Shown here: in pieces, positions 6,912 through 12,744 of the stretch
Layout of the letters: the number at the start of each line of letters is the position of its first letter
How positions within the stretch are numbered: the stretch's first letter is position 1
Position numbers and translations under genes: made by a program
Assembly: GCA_013152945.1 (NCBI GenBank)
Contig: JAADFL010000019.1
Coordinates: 1 to 12,744, forward strand
Origin: Deltaproteobacteria bacterium
Lineage (GTDB): Bacteria; Myxococcota_A; JAADFL01
Length of the DNA: 12,744 nucleotides
Direction of reading: 5' to 3'
Notes under the pieces: model-generated
The model's input: only the letters and a program-made list of their open reading frames with translations
What the model was told of the DNA's origin: nothing
Database searches by the model: none

Positions 6912-7391
6912 ATGATGGAACGTGACCAAAATGAGCAGGTGGTTGAGCTTCTCATTGACGAGGTGGTCGCCTTGTACCATCTCTTGCGCGCTGTCGTGAC
7001 CCGCATTCATTCCGACATGGACCTCACGGCAGCAGGAAGAGGCGTCCTTAGAGGACTGGATCGCACCGGCCCCCAGACAGTGCCACAAATGGCCAGGGCA
7101 AGACCTGTTTCACGCCAGTACATTCAGGCAGTAGTCAACCAACTTGGCAAGAGGGGACTTGTGGAATTAATCCCCAACCCCGCACACAAGCGATCCAGCC
7201 TGGTGCGACTTTCGGCCAGGGGCAAAAAGCTGGCAGATGCCGTGGCACAGAAAGAGGAGGCCTTACTAGCGGAACTACAGATCGGCCTGAGCGAAAAGGA
7301 ATTGCTGCTCGCCTCGTCAGTGCTGCGGAAACTCAGGGATTGCTTCCTTGAGATTTTGCGGGACAGGACCGCCGGAGACGACTTGAAATAA
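6912..7391 (+). CDS. MarR-family transcriptional regulator
   Basis: A 159-aa winged-helix regulator, in the normal size range for MarR dimers. N-terminal and C-terminal helices (about 5-35 and 115-150) should form the dimer interface; the wHTH spans about 38-102, with a recognition-helix region around VSRQYIQAVVNQLGKRGL (66-83) and a wing with HKRSSLVRLS. The canonical wing DxR is NPAHKR here. The ATG at 6912 is chosen because AGGTGA at 6899-6904 lies seven bases upstream; the frame is open to a GTG at 6894 that has no such site. It probably represses its own promoter through the half-sites at 6821-6858. The methyltransferase gene begins 12 bases after its stop, so the two form one operon. 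The ligand is unknown. Confidence 0.88.
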   Translation: MMERDQNEQVVELLIDEVVALYHLLRAVVTRIHSDMDLTAAGRGVLRGLDRTGPQTVPQMARARPVSRQYIQAVVNQLGKRGLVELIPNPAHKRSSLVRLSARGKKLADAVAQKEEALLAELQIGLSEKELLLASSVLRKLRDCFLEILRDRTAGDDLK

Positions 7392-7403
7392 GGAGAATAC
7401 GAG

Positions 7404-8021
7404 ATGCTCACCGATCTTTTTCTCAAAATGCTCAACCGGGAAGCATCGTCCCCCGTACGAGGGGCCGGGCGGATCTTTGACAGCCTGGGAATAACAGAAG
7501 GCCAGACCATAGCGGACATAGGGTCGGGAGGGGGTTACTTCACTCTCGGGTTCGCGCAGCGGGTCGGTGAGAGCGGCCGAGTCTTTGCCGTGGACACCAA
7601 GCAAAAGTATCTGAATTTCATTAGGCGTCAATCAGAACAAGCGGGCTTGGGCAACATCGAGTTCGTATTGGCGGAAAGTGACGGAGTCGATCTGCCGATA
7701 TCTTCCGCGGATCTTATCTTCGCAAGGAACGTATTTCATCATTTATCCGAGCCCACAAGATACTTCCGCAACCTTGGGGCCGTGCTGAAGCCGGCTGGCA
7801 GAGTTGCAATCATAGATCATATGCCCAAGCGCGGGTTTTCTTTTGTTAGCCTATTCAAGCACTTCACGCCTGTCGAGAAGATCCGTGAGATTATGGAATC
7901 TGCAGGATACGTCTTGTGCGAGTCATTCAATTTCCTGCCGGGACAGTCTTTCCTGGTTTTTTGTTGTCTTGATGAAAAACATTTGGAGCGGGAGGTACCG
8001 GCTAGAAGAGAGACCCGATGA
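7404..8021 (+). CDS. class I SAM-dependent methyltransferase
   Basis: A 205-aa Rossmann-type methyltransferase predicted to move a methyl group from S-adenosylmethionine to an unidentified substrate in the cytosol. Motif I is ADIGSGGGYFT (37-47); the acidic end of beta 2 is Asp64 in VFAVDTKQKYL, which should hold the SAM ribose; DLIFARNVFHHL is the motif-IV-like strand; and LKPAGRVAIIDH follows. This pattern is seen in UbiE/Methyltransf_11-type and Methyltransf_25 enzymes. AAGGAG overlaps the stop codon of the MarR gene and lies 9 bases before the ATG, which indicates translational coupling. Pairing with a MarR regulator suggests that an inducing compound may be methylated, but this is inference. 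No terminator with a T run is visible in the gap after it. Confidence 0.85.
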   Translation: MLTDLFLKMLNREASSPVRGAGRIFDSLGITEGQTIADIGSGGGYFTLGFAQRVGESGRVFAVDTKQKYLNFIRRQSEQAGLGNIEFVLAESDGVDLPISSADLIFARNVFHHLSEPTRYFRNLGAVLKPAGRVAIIDHMPKRGFSFVSLFKHFTPVEKIREIMESAGYVLCESFNFLPGQSFLVFCCLDEKHLEREVPARRETR

Positions 8022-8140
8022 GCCAAGACCTTGCTATTTAACTCGTGCATTGGAGGATACTCTCAAATATAAGTGGGAATCCTTGGAAATAATTCATCAA
8101 TTCCCCTAAAAAAAAGTTCACAATATTTTCAATCAACCGC

Positions 8141-8169
8141 TTGACTAAATCAATCGATTGATTTAGAAT
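8141..8169 (+). promoter_or_regulatory. promoter of the cecR-ybh-type operon with embedded palindromic operator
   Basis: TTGACT (8141-8146) and TAGAAT (8164-8169) are 17 bases apart and make a good sigma70-type promoter. A perfect 22-bp palindrome, half-site CTAAATCAATC, runs from 8145 to 8166, so it fills the spacer and overlaps both boxes. A TetR dimer bound there would exclude RNA polymerase. The predicted transcription start near 8175-8177 falls on the ATG at 8174 and thereby argues for the downstream start at 8195. Confidence 0.75.
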
Positions 8170-8194
8170 AGCCATGTCAACGAATGGAGGTGCC

Positions 8195-8899
8195 ATGGAG
8201 ACAAAAACTAAAAATCCACAAAGCAGGGGCAGCCGGGGCGAAAAGACCATGGAGCAGATGCTTGCCGCTGGCATAGAGGCTTTTGCCAAATTTGGACCGG
8301 AGGGCGTTACCACTCGCCATCTGGCAAAGGCAGCCGGGGTCAACAGCGCCGCAATTCAATACTATTTCGGAGGAAAAGAAGGCTATTACCTGGCTGTGGT
8401 CAGATATCTCATGAAGAAACTGGCCAAGCCGTTTCTAACCGTGCTCGACGAGACCTCGGACCGATTCGACCGAGCCAAACCCAACCCGGAAGATGCCGGG
8501 ATCTTCCTTTCCCTACTCCTCCAAAATATAGTGAAAAGAATATTGCTGACCCCTGAAGCACGATTCTTTGCCGGAATTTCCACCAGGGAGAACCTCAATC
8601 CGACCGCAGCGTACGAGATTATCTATGACACTATCTCCAAGCTGCACGGCATGCTGGCCAACCTCGTTGGTTGTGCCCTGGGGATTCCTGCTGACTCATC
8701 CGATGCCGTCATTCGCGCACATGCAATCTTGGGTCAGGTATTGATCTTCAGAATCGGTGCGACCACCTTGTACCGCCGCCTCGACTTGCAAGAAATCGAC
8801 CATGCACAGGCTGAACGAATTGCCACGATTGTAGCGGACATGGCATGCCGAAGCATCGGCGTAGAAACCTCAAAAGACCCAATCGAACGGAGCCAGTGA
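8195..8899 (+). CDS. cecR: TetR-family regulator, CecR (YbiH) type
   Basis: A 234-aa TetR repressor. The N-terminal HTH spans about 18-65: AFAKFGPEGVTTRHLAKAAGVNSAAIQYYFGGKEG is the classic TetR pattern, with the recognition helix around 50-58. The C-terminal ligand domain resembles the CecR type, with ARFFAGISTRENLNP and IRAHAILGQVLIFRIG. In E. coli, CecR controls ybhGFSR, and the same genes follow here in the same order. The start at 8195 is preferred because GGAGGT (8186-8191) precedes it and because the promoter places the mRNA 5' end at about 8176; an in-frame ATG at 8174 would be at the very 5' end. The stop overlaps the next start codon (TGATG at 8897-8901). Autorepression through the palindrome at 8145-8166 is likely; the inducer is unknown. 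Confidence 0.88.
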   Translation: METKTKNPQSRGSRGEKTMEQMLAAGIEAFAKFGPEGVTTRHLAKAAGVNSAAIQYYFGGKEGYYLAVVRYLMKKLAKPFLTVLDETSDRFDRAKPNPEDAGIFLSLLLQNIVKRILLTPEARFFAGISTRENLNPTAAYEIIYDTISKLHGMLANLVGCALGIPADSSDAVIRAHAILGQVLIFRIGATTLYRRLDLQEIDHAQAERIATIVADMACRSIGVETSKDPIERSQ

Positions 8900-9777
8900 T
8901 GAAGCGCACAGTCAGAATAATAACGATACTATTTCTGCTTATTGCATTCGCCGGCGTATCGTTTTGGCTGTTATCAAACGGCCAAGCCTATCCCAAGAAG
9001 ATAGGAGAAGCCCTATGGTCGTATATTCATTCTGTCCCTCCAAAGGTTCTCGAACTCCAAGGAAATGTGGAAGTACGGGTAGTGAGACTGGGGTTCGAGT
9101 TGTCGGGCCGTATTTCGCAAATGCTTGCAGAAGAAGGGGACAAAGTGACGCCAGGACAACTCATGGCAAAACTCGAACCCGAATACTTTGAAGATGCCAT
9201 AAGACAAACCGAGGCATCATTGGGTGCCCGCAAAGCGGAACTTCTCAAGCTAAAGAATGGGGCAAGACCCGAGGAAATAGAACAAGCAAAGGCCAATACC
9301 CTGGCGGCACAAGTGGCCTTTATGCATTCTCAAAAACAGTTCAAAAGAACACAAAACCTTGTCACGAGCGGAGTGGTGTCACAGGAGGTATTCGATAATG
9401 CAAAAGCCGCTCGCGATCAAGCCGAAGCGCGCCTCAAGGCCGCCGAAGCCACGCAGAGACTCGTTGAATTGGGACCGCGAAAGGAAGACAAGGCAAGAGC
9501 ACGAGCCATGGTTGAGGAAACGGAGGCCCGATTGGCTGGGGCGCGGCGCCGGTTGGCCGATACGCAACTGCATTCTCCCGTGGGTGGCATTATCCAGACA
9601 AAGGTTCGGGAGGCAGGCGACTTCGTAAATATTGGTGAACCTGTCTACATCGTGAGTATAACCGACCCGGTTTGGATAAGAGCCTATGTTAACGAAGTTG
9701 ATTTGGGGAAAATCAGACCGGGGATGAAGGCTCTGTGGTGCGTACAGATGCCGGGAAATCATTTGATGGTCAGATAG
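8899..9777 (+). CDS. ybhG: HlyD/YbhG-type membrane-fusion adaptor, truncated by frameshift
   Basis: This is the N-terminal 292 aa of a periplasmic adaptor for an ABC exporter. Residues 7-25 form an uncleaved-type membrane anchor. A first lipoyl half (about 52-97, [24 protein letters not shown]) leads into a long Ala/Glu/Arg-rich coiled coil (about 98-230), then a second lipoyl half ([19 protein letters not shown]) and the start of the beta-barrel ([22 protein letters not shown], ending at 279). After that the frame reads 13 unrelated residues and stops at 9775-9777. The missing C-terminus is found in the -1 frame at 9738-9965, so one deleted base (or two inserted) near 9735-9740 explains the break. 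The start ATG overlaps the cecR stop, with ACGGAG at 8887-8892. E. coli YbhG has about 330 residues; the repaired protein would have about 356. Confidence 0.82.
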   Translation: MKRTVRIITILFLLIAFAGVSFWLLSNGQAYPKKIGEALWSYIHSVPPKVLELQGNVEVRVVRLGFELSGRISQMLAEEGDKVTPGQLMAKLEPEYFEDAIRQTEASLGARKAELLKLKNGARPEEIEQAKANTLAAQVAFMHSQKQFKRTQNLVTSGVVSQEVFDNAKAARDQAEARLKAAEATQRLVELGPRKEDKARARAMVEETEARLAGARRRLADTQLHSPVGGIIQTKVREAGDFVNIGEPVYIVSITDPVWIRAYVNEVDLGKIRPGMKALWCVQMPGNHLMVR

Positions 9778-9968
9778 GCTTTATATCGCCGGTAGCCGAA
9801 TTTACACCCAAGACGGTTCAAACAAAAGAAATCCGGACGGATCTCGTGTATCGGATCCGGATAGTCGTACAAGACCCCCAGAACGGATTGCGCCAAGGAA
9901 TGCCTGTGTCTGTTTTCATCGATCTCAATCAGAAGCGCCGGGAATACTCAGATGCACGCAGTAATTGA
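9735..9968 (+). pseudogene. ybhG: displaced C-terminal part of the YbhG-type adaptor
   Basis: In the -1 frame relative to the upstream piece, this stretch encodes [26 protein letters not shown] followed by [12 protein letters not shown] and [13 protein letters not shown]. These are the conserved beta-barrel and membrane-proximal ending of YbhG/HlyD adaptors (E. coli YbhG has the near-identical [17 protein letters not shown] and RTDLVYRLRIVV). No Shine-Dalgarno sequence precedes the first possible start, a GTG at 9735, so it is a continuation rather than a separate gene. Its stop (9966-9968) overlaps the start of the ATPase gene by 17 bases, consistent with the original operon organisation. 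No slippery heptamer is seen, so programmed frameshifting is unlikely. Confidence 0.8.
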
Positions 9969-11703
9969 GTTGAGAAATGTAACCAAACGGTTCAGCCAAG
10001 ACATCCCGCCGGCCATCCCGGATGTTACCGCCGACATACGGGGTGGCTGTGTAACTGGGCTGGTTGGTCCGGATGGAGCCGGCAAAACAACCTTGCTGCG
10101 ACTGATGGCGGGCCTTCTGGCTCCGAGTGAGGGAGAAATCAGCATACTGGGGGAAAATCCTTCTAATCCTGCGTCCAATGTACGCGGGATTCTTAGCTAC
10201 ATGCCGCAGAAATTCGGCCTTTATGAAGACCTCACCGTAATGGAGAACTTGAACCTGTACGCAGACCTACGAGGAGTGTTCGGCCATGACAGGCGGACGG
10301 CAATCGAGCGCCTTCTTTCCTTTACCGGCCTGGCCCCTTTTACTGGCCGGCTCGCAGGTAAGCTTTCCGGCGGGATGAAACAAAAACTTGGGTTGGCCTG
10401 TGCGCTTATCCAGCGTCCCAAGGTGCTGCTTCTCGATGAGCCGAGCGTGGGTGTCGATCCCCTTTCGCGTCGTGAGCTATGGCGTATGGTATTTGAGCTT
10501 GCCAAGGAAAAGATTGCCGTGGTTTGGAGCACCGCATATCTTGATGAGGCCGAGCGTTGCACAGAAGTACTTGTTCTGAACGAAGGGCGCCTGTTGTTTA
10601 AAGGCCCTCCCAAAAAATTGACTGAAAAGATCAAGGGACACACATTTCTGGTAACAGTGCCCGAAAAACGTAGAAGGCGGTTTGCCGTTGAGACTCTTCA
10701 AGATCAGCAGGTGCTGGATAGCGTTATCCAGGGTCGAAAAGTACGACTTGTAATGGGAACGCCTTCCAGGGACCATACTCGATTTGGAAAAGACATAGAG
10801 CTAGAACCTGTACCCCCCCGCTTCGAAGACGCGGTCATGTACCTCATGGGAGGAATCCCAAAGGAGCGGGTGCAGAACGCCCGGGAGGTGTTCGCCGGCA
10901 CCTCGCAGGTAGAGGCGGCGCGAGATGATGTTGTCGCCGAAGCAAGGGAGCTGACCAAACGCTTCGGTTCCTTTACCGCCGTAGACAGGGTCAGTTTCAA
11001 GGTTCGCCGGGGACAGGTGTTCGGACTGCTTGGTCCCAACGGTGCTGGAAAAAGTACCACCTTCAAAATGCTATGCGGATTGCTCAAGCCGACTGCAGGC
11101 GAAGCGAAAGTCGCCGGTGTCGACTTGCTCAAGGCTCCTGCAAAGGCCCGTGAACGTATGGGTTACATGGCCCAGAAGTTCAGTCTGTACGGCGACCTCA
11201 GTGTGCGGCAGAACTTGGAATTCTTCGGCGGCGTATACGGGCTGAAGGGTAAACGGCTGTGGAACACCGTTGACCGTATGATTGACACGTTCCAACTCGG
11301 CCCTTTCGTACACTCCAATTCCGCGGCTCTGCCCCTGGGCTTTAAACAACGATTGTCGATGGCATGTTCAATCATGCACCAGCCCGTCATCTTGTTCCTG
11401 GATGAACCAACGAGCGGGGTGGACCCGATTACGAGGCGAGAGTTCTGGATACGTATTAATTCCATGGTCCAGGCAGGAATGGCTGTCGTCGTTACGACTC
11501 ACTTCCTTGATGAGGCCGAATACTGCGACCGGATAGCATTAATTTATAAGGGCAGAATTATCGCCATGGATACCCCGGACGTGATCAAACAGATTGCAAG
11601 AAAGGAAGATCTGCCGGAGCCGACACTCGAGGATGCTTTCATCGAGCTGATCGAGCAAAACATGGCGTCCAGTCGCGGCATAGCGCAGGCTGCCGGAGGT
11701 TGA
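9952..11703 (+). CDS. ybhF: fused double ABC ATPase, YbhF type
   Basis: A 583-aa cytosolic ATPase with two nucleotide-binding domains in one chain (E. coli YbhF, 578 aa), which powers an ABC-2 exporter with YbhS and YbhR. NBD1: Walker [10 protein letters not shown] (39-47), Q loop [11 protein letters not shown], signature LSGGMKQK (138-145), Walker B ending Asp162-Glu163, and Ala195 where the H-loop His is expected (STAYLDEAE). NBD2, after a linker around 225-320: Walker [10 protein letters not shown] (361-369), Q loop [11 protein letters not shown], a non-canonical signature LPLGFKQR (460-467), Walker B Asp484-Glu485 and an intact His517 (TTHFLDEAE). The same deviations occur in YbhF. It starts inside the end of the adaptor gene; its ribosome binding site is weak (GGGA about 8 bases upstream), so translational coupling is likely. 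The ybhS gene follows after one base. Confidence 0.93.
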   Translation: MHAVIELRNVTKRFSQDIPPAIPDVTADIRGGCVTGLVGPDGAGKTTLLRLMAGLLAPSEGEISILGENPSNPASNVRGILSYMPQKFGLYEDLTVMENLNLYADLRGVFGHDRRTAIERLLSFTGLAPFTGRLAGKLSGGMKQKLGLACALIQRPKVLLLDEPSVGVDPLSRRELWRMVFELAKEKIAVVWSTAYLDEAERCTEVLVLNEGRLLFKGPPKKLTEKIKGHTFLVTVPEKRRRRFAVETLQDQQVLDSVIQGRKVRLVMGTPSRDHTRFGKDIELEPVPPRFEDAVMYLMGGIPKERVQNAREVFAGTSQVEAARDDVVAEARELTKRFGSFTAVDRVSFKVRRGQVFGLLGPNGAGKSTTFKMLCGLLKPTAGEAKVAGVDLLKAPAKARERMGYMAQKFSLYGDLSVRQNLEFFGGVYGLKGKRLWNTVDRMIDTFQLGPFVHSNSAALPLGFKQRLSMACSIMHQPVILFLDEPTSGVDPITRREFWIRINSMVQAGMAVVVTTHFLDEAEYCDRIALIYKGRIIAMDTPDVIKQIARKEDLPEPTLEDAFIELIEQNMASSRGIAQAAGG

Positions 11704-11704
11704 G

Positions 11705-12744
11705 ATGAAAACAAACGATATGGCCACTCGAAACACGACCGATACACACCATAACAAGGGCGCCCGGTTCCTGCGTATTTTCAGCCTCGTGAAAAAAGAG
11801 GCTCGGCAGATTGTTCGGGATCCGAGTAGTGTTCTTATTGCGGTTGTTCTTCCCTTGGTTCTCCTGTTCCTGTTCGGCTATGGTGTTTCACTGGACCTGA
11901 ACAGCATCAACATTGGAATAGTACTCGAACAACAATCGGCCAGGGCCAACGATCTTTTGCATTCATTCCAAGGGAGTCCATACTTCAAGGTTCGCACGGC
12001 ACGGGACAGGCGGGAGTTACAGCCCCTACTCGTTGGAGGAAGGTTACACGCGGTGTTAATCATCCCCTCCGATTTCAGCAAACGCCTGTACCGTGGCGAT
12101 CAAAGCCCATTGCAGGTTCTCGTAAGGGGGACCGACGCCAATACCGGTGAGTTAGTCCTTAACTACATCGAAGCCACGTGGAGATCCTGGCTTTCCCGGC
12201 AAAAAGTAGATCGCGGCAGCGCCCGGAAAATAAGCATTGTCAATGTGGAGCCGCGGGTGTGGTTCAATGAAGAAATCGAATCGAGGGCGGCGCTGATACC
12301 CGGTTCGATTGCAGTAATCATGACACTAATCGGCACAATGCTCACATCGCTGGTAGTTGCCAGGGAATGGGAGCGGGGAACGATGGAAGCCCTGCTCGCC
12401 ACTCCTGTTACACGCATGGATTTATTACTCGGCAAGTTCATACCCTACTTCCTGCTCGGGTTGTTGGCCATGGGCCTCGTAACCGCGGTTTCCACCTTGA
12501 TCTTGAATGTTCCACTACGTGGCTCCGTTTTTCTCCTTTTTGTGGTTTCGTCAGCGTTTTTAGTCTACGCGTTGGGACTCGGGATGCTCATTTCGTCTGC
12601 TGTACGGAACCAGTTCATCGCGACCATGGCTGCACTTATCGTGGGGTTCCTGCCGGCGTTCATTCTTTCCGGCCTCGTTTTCGAGATCAACAGCATGCCT
12701 TGGCCGATTCGATACCTGACCTACGTATTCGCGCCGCGATATTT
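11705..12744 (+). CDS. ybhS: ABC-2 type permease, YbhS-like (3' end outside window)
   Basis: The frame from the ATG at 11705 stays open for 346 codons to the window edge, against about 377 aa in E. coli YbhS. GGAGGT (11695-11700), overlapping the end of the ATPase gene, precedes it by four bases. Residues 30-42 (KKEARQIVRDPSS) match the amphipathic coupling helix of YbhS; a first membrane helix follows (43-62), then a periplasmic domain (about 63-195), then the remaining helices. AREWERGTMEALL after the second helix is the ABC-2 permease hallmark, and GLVFEINSMPWPIRYLTY near the end matches YbhS (GFIFQIDSMP). The protein should form the membrane channel with YbhR, whose gene is expected just outside the window. 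The exported substrate is not deducible here. Confidence 0.9.
   Translation, partial: MKTNDMATRNTTDTHHNKGARFLRIFSLVKKEARQIVRDPSSVLIAVVLPLVLLFLFGYGVSLDLNSINIGIVLEQQSARANDLLHSFQGSPYFKVRTARDRRELQPLLVGGRLHAVLIIPSDFSKRLYRGDQSPLQVLVRGTDANTGELVLNYIEATWRSWLSRQKVDRGSARKISIVNVEPRVWFNEEIESRAALIPGSIAVIMTLIGTMLTSLVVAREWERGTMEALLATPVTRMDLLLGKFIPYFLLGLLAMGLVTAVSTLILNVPLRGSVFLLFVVSSAFLVYALGLGMLISSAVRNQFIATMAALIVGFLPAFILSGLVFEINSMPWPIRYLTYVFAPRY

Noticed and set aside
8076-8116. Intrinsic terminator after the methyltransferase gene
   Set aside because: GGGAAT/ATTCCC could pair, but the loop is about 20 bases and the following run is A rather than T on the plus strand.
9730-9745. Programmed ribosomal frameshifting in the adaptor gene
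   Set aside because: No X-XXY-YYZ slippery heptamer, shift-prone codon run or obvious downstream pseudoknot is present; a simple indel explains the data.
9379-9762. Minus-strand open frame opposite the adaptor coiled coil
   Set aside because: The plus strand encodes a clear HlyD-type coiled coil and lipoyl domain; this is a shadow frame.

Overview
The window looks like a chromosomal segment of a Gram-negative bacterium. Gene content and style recall Deltaproteobacteria/Desulfobacterota, for example a PAS kinase whose first PAS carries a Cys...CPNCP motif, and a zinc L-threonine dehydrogenase paired with Kbl. This is inference from gene style, not a computed placement. Base composition looks moderate. 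I see no rRNA, tRNA, CRISPR array, insertion sequence, phage gene or defence system.

Layout: (1) Positions 1-29 hold the first codons of a minus-strand gene that leaves the window, followed by an AT-rich divergent spacer. (2) Positions 302-2749 encode an orphan cytosolic PAS-PAS-PAS-GAF sensor histidine kinase, then a hairpin that may be its terminator. (3) Positions 3038-5888 form a threonine-to-glycine catabolic cluster: tdh, kbl, a possible 49-residue ORF and a small cupin, with a good sigma70-type promoter before tdh. (4) On the minus strand, 6021-6395 encodes an exported His/Cys-rich protein ending in a YHS/TRASH-type metal-binding motif; an inverted repeat lies just upstream of its ribosome binding site. 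(5) The 6396-6911 intergenic region contains a tandem 13-mer and, near its right end, a cluster of TTGTCA half-sites over the promoter of a MarR regulator. This gene is followed directly by a class I SAM methyltransferase. (6) From 8141 to the right edge lies a close counterpart of the E. coli cecR-ybhGFSR locus: a TetR/CecR regulator, an HlyD/YbhG-type periplasmic adaptor, a fused double ABC ATPase (YbhF) and the first 346 residues of the permease YbhS. The ybhR-type permease expected next would lie outside the window.

How the genes work together: Tdh oxidises L-threonine to 2-amino-3-ketobutyrate and Kbl cleaves that with CoA to glycine and acetyl-CoA. The cecR-ybh genes should form one autoregulated operon, with the repressor binding a perfect 22-bp palindrome that fills the space between -35 and -10. 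The adaptor gene is broken by an apparent -1 frameshift near 9735-9740, so either the exporter lacks an intact adaptor or the sequence has a single-base error.

The window is mostly ordinary core and accessory metabolism. The points most worth a second look are the ybhG frameshift, the two repressor/operator arrangements, the asymmetric ATP sites of the YbhF-type protein and the unexplained MarR-methyltransferase pair. I do not see convincing evidence of a previously undescribed system.
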